DNA of 10,537 nucleotides from Candidatus Bathyarchaeota archaeon (GTDB lineage Archaea > Thermoproteota > Bathyarchaeia > TCS64): contig WJIV01000104.1 in the NCBI GenBank assembly GCA_014730055.1, forward strand, positions 1 through 10,537, given 5' to 3'. This document shows, piece by piece, positions 5,638-10,537 of this stretch. The position numbers were made by a program, and so were the translations under genes. The first letter of the stretch is position 1, and each line of letters starts with the position of its first letter. Under the pieces are notes generated by a model. It made no database searches. It was given only the letters and a program-made list of their open reading frames with translations, and had not been told where the DNA came from.

Positions 5638-6423
5638 TCACTCCTCTTTCTCTTCTTCAGCTTCCTTGGACCTTAATTCTGAGAGTTCTTCAATAGCATC
5701 AAGAGATTCCGAGGGCGCGAATATTATGGTATTGCTGATATCCTGGCTGAGATCGGAAATGGTCTCCAATTCCCTTAGCTTATACCCATACTTGGACTGC
5801 TCCAGGATCTTTGATGCCTCACTAAGGTTTCGAGCAGCCTCAAGCTCTCCTTCAGAGGAAATAATGGTTCCTCTCTTCTCACGTTCAGCTTCAGCCTGAC
5901 GGGCCATTACCCTCTTCATGTCCTCAGGCAGCTCGATGTTCTGGAGTTCCACTTTCTCGATATTTATCCCCCAATCCTGAGATACCTCATCCACCGACTC
6001 CTCTACTGCCAAGGCGACCTCTTCTCTTTTCTCAAGTATCTGGTCAAGGTCTTTTTCCCCGACGACATTTCTCAATGTTGTCTGAGAGAACTGCCTTACA
6101 GCGTACATGTAATCATCAACGTTCATCAGCGCCTTCTTAGTCTCCTCAATCTTATAGAAGACTACAGCATCAACACGAACACTTATGTTATCCTTTGTAA
6201 TGGCCTCCTGGGTGGGAATATCCATGGTCCTAACCCGGGTATCCACTGTCATCGCTCTCTCAATGAAGGGTATGGTAAAGTACAATCCGGCTTCCTGAAG
6301 CCTGTTGAACTTTCCCAGACGGAGTACTATAGACTCCTCCCACTGGTCATTTATGTGAATAGCTGCTCCTAGGAATGCCAGGACAAGGGCTAGGAGAAAT
6401 ACGATAGGTAATAGACTGAACAT
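5638..6423 (-). CDS. Stomatin/prohibitin (SPFH)-family membrane protein
   Basis: This SPFH-domain protein of 261 aa should sit at the cytoplasmic membrane and form oligomeric scaffolds. An N-terminal hydrophobic helix (residues 4-23) is followed by the SPFH core (about 25-180) with family landmarks: VLRLGKF (33-39), GLYFTIPFIE (46-55), TRVRTMDIPTQEAITKDN (62-79), SVRVDAVVFYKI (81-92), TTLRNVVGEKDLDQIL (115-130) and WGINIEKVELQNIELP (151-166). A coiled-coil stretch (170-222) leads to NTIIFAP (231-237), the conserved end motif cut by the stomatin-specific STOPP/NfeD protease in Pyrococcus, and an acidic tail. No NfeD-type partner gene lies beside it, although such pairs are common. The ATG at 6423 has TTTAAATC about 30 nt upstream and no SD. 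Confidence 0.94.
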   Translation of the reverse strand: MFSLLPIVFLLALVLAFLGAAIHINDQWEESIVLRLGKFNRLQEAGLYFTIPFIERAMTVDTRVRTMDIPTQEAITKDNISVRVDAVVFYKIEETKKALMNVDDYMYAVRQFSQTTLRNVVGEKDLDQILEKREEVALAVEESVDEVSQDWGINIEKVELQNIELPEDMKRVMARQAEAEREKRGTIISSEGELEAARNLSEASKILEQSKYGYKLRELETISDLSQDISNTIIFAPSESLDAIEELSELRSKEAEEEKEE

Positions 6424-6452
6424 TATCTTCGCGTATTATTAATTACGCCAAT

Positions 6453-6460
6453 GATTTAAA
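6453..6460 (-). promoter_or_regulatory. Candidate TATA box of the stomatin gene
   Basis: TTTAAATC on the minus strand is centred about 33 nt before the ATG. A short inverted repeat, GCGTA/TACGC (6431-6435 and 6444-6448), lies between box and start and may be a regulator site. Confidence 0.35.
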
Positions 6461-6496
6461 CTTAAGCTGAAGATTAGTCGATTATGACAGCATTTG

Positions 6497-6504
6497 TTTA
6501 TTAT
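6497..6504 (+). promoter_or_regulatory. Candidate TATA box of the 99 aa protein gene
   Basis: TTTATTAT is centred about 32 nt before the ATG at 6533, giving a very short or absent leader. It is divergent from the stomatin promoter, with about 36 nt between the two boxes. Confidence 0.35.
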
Positions 6505-6532
6505 CCATTATTCCTTTACATTTCATGTCATA

Positions 6533-6832
6533 ATGTTCGAGTACACAGAGATATCTCCCGAAGAGGAGAAGAGAATAATCGAGAGAGCAGCGGAGATAAT
6601 CCACGAGTACAAGATGGAAGTCCCAGCCATAATGCTTCTTGAGAGCTCCAAGCCCCTTGCCTACATAGCCGGACAGATGGGACGTCTTTACCTCGCACCC
6701 TACTTACCCATACTGAAACAGGACTTCGATATATCTGGAGAGAAGCTACTGAGAATTTTTGAGAAGAGGGAGAATATCGAGAAGCTCATAAGGCTCCTAG
6801 AGGAAAAAGCTAGAGAAAAAGAATCATTCTGA
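6533..6832 (+). CDS. Conserved-looking uncharacterised small protein (99 aa)
   Basis: I chose ATG 6533 over the TTG at 6494 because the extra N-terminal residues (FIIHYSFTFH) are low-complexity and overlap the TATA element. The product is amphipathic: two charged helices flank a central segment VPAIMLLESSKPLAYIAGQM (residues 29-48), then YLAPYLPILK, and finally KRENIEKLIRLLEEKAREK. This pattern (a PAIxxLExxKPL block, a Gln-containing turn, and a terminal REN.E.LI..LE helix) resembles an uncharacterised family I have seen in archaea and bacteria, but I cannot name it. The hydrophobic middle is too broken for a clear transmembrane helix; peripheral membrane association is possible. Its last 9 nt overlap the convergent gene at 6824. 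Function unknown. Confidence 0.75.
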   Translation: MFEYTEISPEEEKRIIERAAEIIHEYKMEVPAIMLLESSKPLAYIAGQMGRLYLAPYLPILKQDFDISGEKLLRIFEKRENIEKLIRLLEEKAREKESF

Positions 6833-7243
6833 TGCTTCACTGAAAATCCTAACGTGCTCCCTTCCAAGCCGAGTTAAGGTAATGAACTTTTGCCCAACAT
6901 ATTCCTGACTGGATTCAGCTACTCGAATAATCCTTATCAGGCCCTCCCGCTGGAGCTCGTCTAGGTTCTCATAAAAGGCCCCTCTGTATAGTCTGATCAT
7001 ATCAACGGACTCGAAGACCTCAAGGTAATCTTCCCTGAAACTCTCTGGTAGTGACCCCCATGTCAACGCCGCAGCTTCGACTTCCTTTAAGGACTTATCC
7101 TTAAAGTTAACGTATTCATCCGCGGTCTTAACTGCAAGCCGCTCTACGTCGATGAAAAGATCTTCCATGACAGTCTCAGATAGCTTGCTTAATATCATCT
7201 CGCCCAGATTCTTATGATCTGTAAATGGCATTCTCTCAGTCAT
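6824..7243 (-). CDS. Uncharacterised protein with winged-helix-like C-terminus
   Basis: This 139 aa acidic, mainly helical protein belongs to no family I recognise. The N-terminal half is helical (MILSKLSETVMEDLFIDVER, then DKSLKEVEAAALTWGSLPE). The C-terminal part looks like a winged helix: helix YENLDELQREGLIRII (91-106), a short turn, then the strand and wing-like KFITLTRLGREHVRIF (119-134), the LT.LGR pattern seen in MarR/PadR-like domains. That fold could serve DNA binding or a protein contact; a regulatory role is inference only. It is read divergently from the EF-like gene with 76 nt between starts, so it could control that shared region. The ATG at 7243 lies 26 nt from a good TATA box, implying a leaderless mRNA. 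The 3' end overlaps the neighbouring convergent gene by 9 nt. Confidence 0.7.
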   Translation of the reverse strand: MTERMPFTDHKNLGEMILSKLSETVMEDLFIDVERLAVKTADEYVNFKDKSLKEVEAAALTWGSLPESFREDYLEVFESVDMIRLYRGAFYENLDELQREGLIRIIRVAESSQEYVGQKFITLTRLGREHVRIFSEASE

Positions 7244-7265
7244 AGTTAAGAGAACGGTGACATTT

Positions 7266-7273
7266 CATATAAA
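7266..7273 (-). promoter_or_regulatory. TATA box of the winged-helix-like gene
   Basis: TTTATATG on the minus strand is centred 26 nt before the ATG at 7243, the exact spacing for a leaderless archaeal transcript. No SD is present between them. Confidence 0.5.
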
Positions 7274-7288
7274 CCTCAAACCGGAAAA

Positions 7289-7299
7289 GCCTTTTAGGC
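7289..7299. promoter_or_regulatory. Small palindrome at the EF-like promoter position
   Basis: GCCTTTTAGGC is an inverted repeat (GCCT/AGGC around TTT) centred about 26 nt before the ATG at 7320. Its CTTTTAG core could be a weak TATA element and the symmetric arms an operator. It lies in the divergent promoter region. Confidence 0.3.
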
Positions 7300-7319
7300 G
7301 ATACTGCCAATCAGTAAAT

Positions 7320-7580
7320 ATGCCTGAAAGTAAATCCAAGGTGGGGGAGATAACACACTTCTTCACGGACATCAATGTTGCAGTTATTGAATTAACAGAT
7401 ACACTCGAGGAAGGAGATAGAATAAAGGTCGAGGGCGCAACAACCGACTTTGAGCACACAGTAAGATCAATGGAAATAGAGCACGAACATGTGGAAATAG
7501 CCGAAGCCGGTCAATCAATAGGACTAAAGATCCCACAGAGAGCAAGAGAAGGAGACACAGTCTACAAAATAAATGGTTAG
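7320..7580 (+). CDS. EF-Tu domain 2-like (translation factor-like) small protein
   Basis: The 86 aa product is a stand-alone OB/beta-barrel domain resembling EF-Tu/SelB domain 2 and the C-terminal part of U32 peptidases. Diagnostic blocks are VGEITHFF (8-15), VAVIELTDTLEEGDRIKVEG (20-39), TTDFEHTVRSMEIEH (41-55), AGQSIGLKI (63-71) and REGDTVYKI (76-84). Archaeal genomes often encode such short proteins, annotated as translation elongation factor-like; their biochemical role is not established. I prefer ATG 7320 over the GTG at 7257, because the extra 21 residues are unlike the family and cover the divergent promoters. There is no SD; a TATA-like element about 26 nt upstream suggests a leaderless mRNA. 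Its stop overlaps the convergent UspA gene by 4 nt. Confidence 0.88.
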   Translation: MPESKSKVGEITHFFTDINVAVIELTDTLEEGDRIKVEGATTDFEHTVRSMEIEHEHVEIAEAGQSIGLKIPQRAREGDTVYKING

Positions 7581-8035
7581 GATGCTCTTACTATCAAAAG
7601 TGGGATCTCGGTCTTCCGTGCAACTTCACGCGTAACGCTTCCCATAATAAGTTCAGCAGTTAGGTGCATTCCCTTATGACCAAGGGCTATTAGATCGACA
7701 TTCTCGGAGTTAGCAGTGGCAATTATCGTATCAACAACCGGGCCCTGCGCTAGCTTCGTAATGATCTTAACACCTTTGCTCTCATCACTTATTCTATCAA
7801 CCTCGCCCTCCAATAGTAGCCTCCTATCTTCAATAAGCTCCTCAGAGCCCTCAAATTCCTTTTCGTCTAAGATGCCCCTATAATCTTTAATGACAGGCTC
7901 TGGTAAGACATTAAGCAGAATAATACTCCCCCCAAACTTTTCAGCGATCTCAAGGCTCATATCAAGAGCTCTCTTAGCATGCTCCGAACCATCACTAGCC
8001 ACCAAAATTTTCTTTATCGGCATACAAGCAACCAT
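7577..8035 (-). CDS. UspA-family universal stress protein
   Basis: The product, 152 aa from ATG 8035 (or 148 aa from ATG 8023, which gives the more typical MPIKKILVASDGSEHA start), is a single Usp domain with a Rossmann-like fold. D15 in LVASDGS and the nucleotide loop G119-H-K-G122-x9-G132-S133 match the ATP-binding UspA/MJ0577 class, and the end IPLLIVRAS is typical. Family members dimerise in the cytoplasm and help cells survive starvation and stress, but the specific role is rarely known. No transporter or kinase gene with a fused Usp domain is adjacent. A TATA-like GATAAATC lies about 27 nt upstream of ATG 8035 and no SD is seen, which slightly favours the longer start. The 3' end overlaps the EF-like gene by 4 nt. 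Confidence 0.94.
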   Translation of the reverse strand: MVACMPIKKILVASDGSEHAKRALDMSLEIAEKFGGSIILLNVLPEPVIKDYRGILDEKEFEGSEELIEDRRLLLEGEVDRISDESKGVKIITKLAQGPVVDTIIATANSENVDLIALGHKGMHLTAELIMGSVTREVARKTEIPLLIVRAS

Positions 8036-8190
8036 GATATTAATCTAAAAAATGATTTATCAATATTTACAGAAAAATAGTAAATTCAAGCTTTAAATAG
8101 GCTAATATTATCTAGGACACCCGATACCCAGATTCTTACTCAACATTAGTAAACGAAAACATGAATGTTATGTGTAATGCTGGGGAACAC

Positions 8191-8198
8191 TATAAAAA
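8191..8198 (+). promoter_or_regulatory. TATA box of the spermidine synthase-like gene
   Basis: TATAAAAA is centred about 30 nt before the TTG at 8224. It predicts a start site within a few bases of that codon. No SD is visible. Confidence 0.45.
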
Positions 8199-8223
8199 CT
8201 GCCATCAAATATATTGAGACAAG

Positions 8224-9855
8224 TTGAGTTCTAAGAGCAAACCCTGGCAAATACGTTTCACAGTCTTTGCTTCTGGAGCCATCGTAATGTCCGTTGAGAT
8301 GATGGCAAGTAGATTATTTGCGCCTAGCTTCGGGGACAGTGTTTTCGTCTGGGGAAGCCTAATAGGGGTCATAATGCTCGCTCTGGCATTAGGATACTGG
8401 CAGGGTGGAAAACGGGCTGATAGGAATCCCCATTACAGCACCCTTTCTCATATCGTAATGCTCGCTGGGTTCTTCGTGATATTGATCCCGTCGGCCTCAC
8501 CATTTGTCCTCGAATTTATTCAGCTCATAGGGCTCGGAGATACATACGGCCCATTATTAGCATCGGCTATTCTCCTAACAATACCAACAATGCTGCTAGG
8601 TATGGTAAGCCCTTATGCAGTTCGACTATCTACAGAGAGCATAATCAAACTAGGGTCAATCTCGGGTAGTCTTAGTACCATCAACACTATCGGCAGCATA
8701 CTGGGCACATTTTTCACGGTATTCGTTCTTATACCAAACTTTGGAACCAGGGAGATACTATTGAGCCTAGGAGTATTACTTGTGGGAATTTCCCTTGTGG
8801 GAAGAGATTGGAGGGACTGGCTCATCGTGGTCTTCTTAGTGACTATCCTGATTCTCCCCGACGTTGTAATGGGGGGAAAACTCCACGTACTGGGGGGTAC
8901 AACGGTGTATAAGACAGAGAGCCCTTACAGTACCCTGACCGTCGTGGACAAGGAGTCAGAGGGAATTAGAACTTTGTATCTCAACAACATGCCCCATAGT
9001 GCAATGTACCTTAACGGTTCCGAGAGTTCAGTGTACGAGTATACGGATTACTTTAACCTTGGATTTGGATACAACCGAGACATTAAGAAAGTATTATTCA
9101 TAGGAGGAGGAGGCTTCTCGAGCCCAAAACACTTCCTCGAGAGATATCCTTGGGTTAGCATGGATGTGGTTGAGATAGACCCTGATGTCATCGAGATAGC
9201 ATACGATTATTTCAGGGTCCCGAAAGATGAGCCGAGATTAGACGTTTATAGTATGGACGGTAGAGCTTTCCTCGAGGAGGCAGGTACCTATGATCTGATA
9301 GTGCTTGACGCTTACAGCGACACATATGTTCCCTTTCACCTAATGACCATAGAATTCCACCAGGAGCTTATTGAACACCTGAACCCGGGGGGAGTAATTA
9401 CCTCTAACTTAATAAGCAGTCTAGTTGGTGATACCTCGGAGCTTTTGTGGTGCGAGGTGGAGACTGTAAGTAGGTTCTACCCGCAAGTTGACCTCTACAC
9501 AACAAGGTATTCTTCAGCAGGCCTTGTACAGAACATAGTGATGGTGGCAACTACAAACCCAATTAGCCTGGAAAAGATTGAGGAGAACATAGCAAAGGTC
9601 ATAGAGAACCCTGAACCCGTTCAGGGGTACCTTGAGACCAGATATGAAGGCGAATCCTCAGAGAATAGCTTCGTCTTAAGAGATAACTATGCACCGGTCG
9701 AATCCCTACTTAATCCGGTGACATTGACGTCCTACGAGAGAGAAGGTAGGCTAAGGCAAACCTCGTTATTCAATCCGTATATTCTGACAGGTATATGGAT
9801 TATCTCCCTTGGATCAGTTTATCTACTAATTCAGAGATGGAGCAAGCAATCATAA
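8224..9855 (+). CDS. Membrane protein fused to spermidine synthase-like domain
   Basis: This 543 aa two-part protein resembles the fused MFS/spermidine synthase group. Residues about 10-212 hold roughly six to seven hydrophobic segments, with SVEMMASRLFAPSFGDSVFVW and GLGDTYGPLLASAILLTIPTML typical of the group. Residues about 225-470 form a SAM-methyltransferase-like polyamine synthase fold: SPYSTLTVVD (233-242), LYLNNMPHSAM (251-261), the nucleotide loop FIGGGGFSS (292-300), acidic VEIDPD (316-321), MDGRAFL (344-350), and LDAYSD (361-366) with VPFHLMT. The Asp pair D362/D366 is one residue further apart than the D-x-x-D of classical SpeE, so aminopropyl transfer is uncertain. A last transmembrane helix lies at about 518-536. 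The start is TTG 8224; the first ATG (8287) would delete much of TM1. Substrate unknown. Confidence 0.88.
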   Translation: MSSKSKPWQIRFTVFASGAIVMSVEMMASRLFAPSFGDSVFVWGSLIGVIMLALALGYWQGGKRADRNPHYSTLSHIVMLAGFFVILIPSASPFVLEFIQLIGLGDTYGPLLASAILLTIPTMLLGMVSPYAVRLSTESIIKLGSISGSLSTINTIGSILGTFFTVFVLIPNFGTREILLSLGVLLVGISLVGRDWRDWLIVVFLVTILILPDVVMGGKLHVLGGTTVYKTESPYSTLTVVDKESEGIRTLYLNNMPHSAMYLNGSESSVYEYTDYFNLGFGYNRDIKKVLFIGGGGFSSPKHFLERYPWVSMDVVEIDPDVIEIAYDYFRVPKDEPRLDVYSMDGRAFLEEAGTYDLIVLDAYSDTYVPFHLMTIEFHQELIEHLNPGGVITSNLISSLVGDTSELLWCEVETVSRFYPQVDLYTTRYSSAGLVQNIVMVATTNPISLEKIEENIAKVIENPEPVQGYLETRYEGESSENSFVLRDNYAPVESLLNPVTLTSYEREGRLRQTSLFNPYILTGIWIISLGSVYLLIQRWSKQS

Positions 9856-9894
9856 TAGATAATCTTAATGTAATTAATAATAAGTAATAGTTAA

Positions 9895-9903
9895 CTTCTT
9901 TTT
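9895..9903 (+). terminator. T-tract after the spermidine synthase-like gene
   Basis: CTTCTTTTT lies about 40 nt after the TAA, in AT-rich DNA with no strong hairpin. It fits the T-tract type of archaeal termination signal. Confidence 0.35.
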
Positions 9904-10164
9904 ACCTGTCTTGTATCATTATCGGGGAATATATTTTAATTCAGATATAGCCTATTATAGAATTCATTGGAGAGCGAGAATTATGGACTTCATACCTAAA
10001 AGCCTATTTAACATAGATAACCTCCCAAAAAGTCCGCCTCATAAAGAGTTGAATTTGATATTCAGAAGATTAAAGATATACAAGATAGATTAAATGATGA
10101 CCCTTTTAAAATATAACTTTCAATCATCACTCCGATAAAGTAGTTCTAATGAATAGGTTTAACC

Positions 10165-10173
10165 GTTAAAAAC
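10165..10173 (+). promoter_or_regulatory. TATA-like element of the 50 aa ORF
   Basis: GTTAAAAAC is centred 25-26 nt before the ATG at 10194, the leaderless spacing repeated elsewhere in the window. It is a weak consensus match. Confidence 0.35.
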
Positions 10174-10193
10174 CCTACATATAATGAATTAAT

Positions 10194-10346
10194 ATGGGTC
10201 AGAAGATTGTATTAAAGGCATATCTCGAATCGAATGATAACGGATACTCATGGACAATTACCAGAGTTGATTCCCTTGGTGGCAACGTCAGGAAGTCAAT
10301 GAAAGATTTCGTAGGACTAAAACTCATAACTATGCCAGAATATTGA
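10194..10346 (+). CDS. Uncharacterised small protein (50 aa)
   Basis: ATG 10194 opens a 50-codon frame ending in TGA at 10344-10346. The product looks like a small mixed alpha/beta protein: an opening strand QKIVLKAYLES, a Gly/Asn turn NDNGYSW, a second strand TITRVDSLGG, and a basic end NVRKSMKDFVGLKLITMPEY. Balanced charged and hydrophobic residues, normal codon use for the window and a TATA-like element at leaderless spacing support it as a real gene. No family is recognised. It lies 55 nt before the next gene's start, which has its own promoter. The overlapping minus-strand frame (10199-10432) has a poor, Ser/Leu-rich composition and is judged a shadow. Confidence 0.5.
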   Translation: MGQKIVLKAYLESNDNGYSWTITRVDSLGGNVRKSMKDFVGLKLITMPEY

Positions 10347-10374
10347 GAGCGAATACAGAATAATCCTACACAAC

Positions 10375-10383
10375 TATTTATAA
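10375..10383 (+). promoter_or_regulatory. TATA box of the gene at the right edge
   Basis: TATTTATAA is centred about 23 nt before the GTG at 10402, so transcription could begin at or next to the start codon. Confidence 0.45.
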
Positions 10384-10401
10384 CGCTCAAACTGAGGAGT
10401 A

Positions 10402-10537
10402 GTGGGAAAAACCTTGAGGAAACCTCAGACACTAGAAAAAGTCACTTTAAAACTAGACCTCGACACCTCGATAAGAAAAGCACTACGTATTATGATAGAC
10501 AATAACGAGTACTCCGCACAGGTCATGGATGGAAAGG
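10402..10537 (+). CDS. Partial protein, probably CBS-domain (runs off window)
   Basis: A GTG at 10402 opens a frame that continues past the window edge; 45 codons are visible. After a short basic N-terminus (GKTLRKPQTLEK) comes VTLKLDLDTSIRKALRIM and then IDNNEYSAQVMDGK. This matches the start of a CBS domain: a strand, the T-S-I-R-K-A-L-x-x-M helix with its leading Asp-Thr, a short helix end, and the strand V-x-D-G-K that usually leads into G.LVGIIT. CBS domains bind adenine nucleotides and regulate attached domains. What follows here is unseen, so the effector is unknown. GAGGAG (10394-10399) is too close to the GTG for an SD, so a leaderless start from the TATA box is preferred. An in-frame TTG at 10414 is the alternative. 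Confidence 0.6.
   Translation, partial: MGKTLRKPQTLEKVTLKLDLDTSIRKALRIMIDNNEYSAQVMDGK

Larger units (their letters stand above)
9856..10193. other. Intergenic stretch with little coding signal
   Basis: These 338 nt hold the T-tract near 9899 and a weak plus-strand frame, TTG 9911 (60 codons) or ATG 9983 (36 codons), ending at 10093. Its product (MDFIPKSLFNIDNLPKSPPH..., then LIFRRLKIYKID) has no recognisable family, and the longer version starts in AT-rich noise. A TATA-like TTTTAAAATATAAC follows at about 10103-10116, but only a 6-codon frame (ATG 10150) lies at a suitable distance. No RNA gene is recognised. The 36-codon frame remains possible but unsupported. Confidence 0.4.

Noticed and set aside
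5402..5899. 165-codon plus-strand frame across BKACE and stomatin
   Set aside because: It spans two confident minus-strand genes and their intergenic palindrome, and its product is rich in Ser, Cys and Arg with no domain.
7257..7319. N-terminal extension of the EF-like protein from GTG 7257
   Set aside because: The family normally starts near the ATG at 7320, and the extension overlaps both divergent promoter elements.
9911..10093. 60-codon frame in the right intergenic region
   Set aside because: TTG start in AT-rich DNA, aromatic low-complexity N-terminus, no SD and no convincing TATA spacing. The shorter ATG 9983 version cannot be excluded.
10199..10432. 77-codon minus-strand frame at the right end
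   Set aside because: Antisense to the better-supported 50 aa gene and to the start of the CBS-type gene; Ser/Phe/Leu-rich shadow composition.

Overview
The window looks like chromosomal DNA from an archaeon. Supporting signs are an Alba chromatin protein, a stand-alone EF-Tu-domain-2-like protein, a stomatin-type SPFH protein, heavy use of AGA/AGG and ATA codons, and an archaeal promoter pattern: TATA boxes about 25-33 nt upstream of start codons, usually without a Shine-Dalgarno sequence, implying many leaderless or near-leaderless transcripts. The lineage cannot be fixed below domain level from sequence alone. There is no rRNA, recognisable tRNA, CRISPR array, transposase or phage gene.

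Layout. Positions 1-400 are very AT-rich and hold a possible 35-38 aa membrane microprotein. Positions 402-1616 (+) encode a MacB/FtsX-type ABC transporter permease with its own promoter and no ATPase gene beside it. A short possible frame (1665-1769, +) meets the minus-strand gene 1762-2004 tail to tail. That minus-strand gene encodes a charged helical protein with a Cys/His-rich tail, and its coding frame continues upstream to 2226 without a normal start codon. Positions 2365-3750 (+) encode a serine beta-lactamase-fold (CubicO/class C-like) hydrolase, the gene here with the best SD. It is followed by a 146 aa putative HExxH metallopeptidase (3821-4261) and Alba (4343-4642).

Positions 4736-6423 (-) carry a BKACE/DUF849 beta-keto acid cleavage enzyme and, upstream of it, a stomatin-like membrane protein. 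The stomatin gene is divergent from a 99 aa uncharacterised protein (6533-6832, +), which overlaps tail to tail with an uncharacterised protein with a winged-helix-like C-terminus (6824-7243, -). That gene is divergent from the EF-Tu-domain-2-like protein (7320-7580, +), which overlaps by 4 nt with a UspA-type stress protein (7577-8035, -). Positions 8224-9855 (+) encode a membrane protein fused to a spermidine synthase-like domain. The right end has 338 nt with little coding signal, a 50 aa leaderless small ORF (10194-10346) and the start of a probable CBS-domain protein running off the window (from 10402).

The genes are mostly single transcription units on alternating strands, not one pathway operon. 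Themes are membrane and envelope maintenance (ABC permease, stomatin, polyamine-synthase-like membrane protein), protein or peptide hydrolysis (beta-lactamase-fold enzyme beside an HExxH protein), and general housekeeping (Alba, UspA, EF-like). I see no convincing new multi-gene system. The best leads are the start-less minus-strand gene near 2200, the beta-lactamase-fold/HExxH pair, the Alba variant lacking the equivalent of Sulfolobus Lys16, and several small genes.
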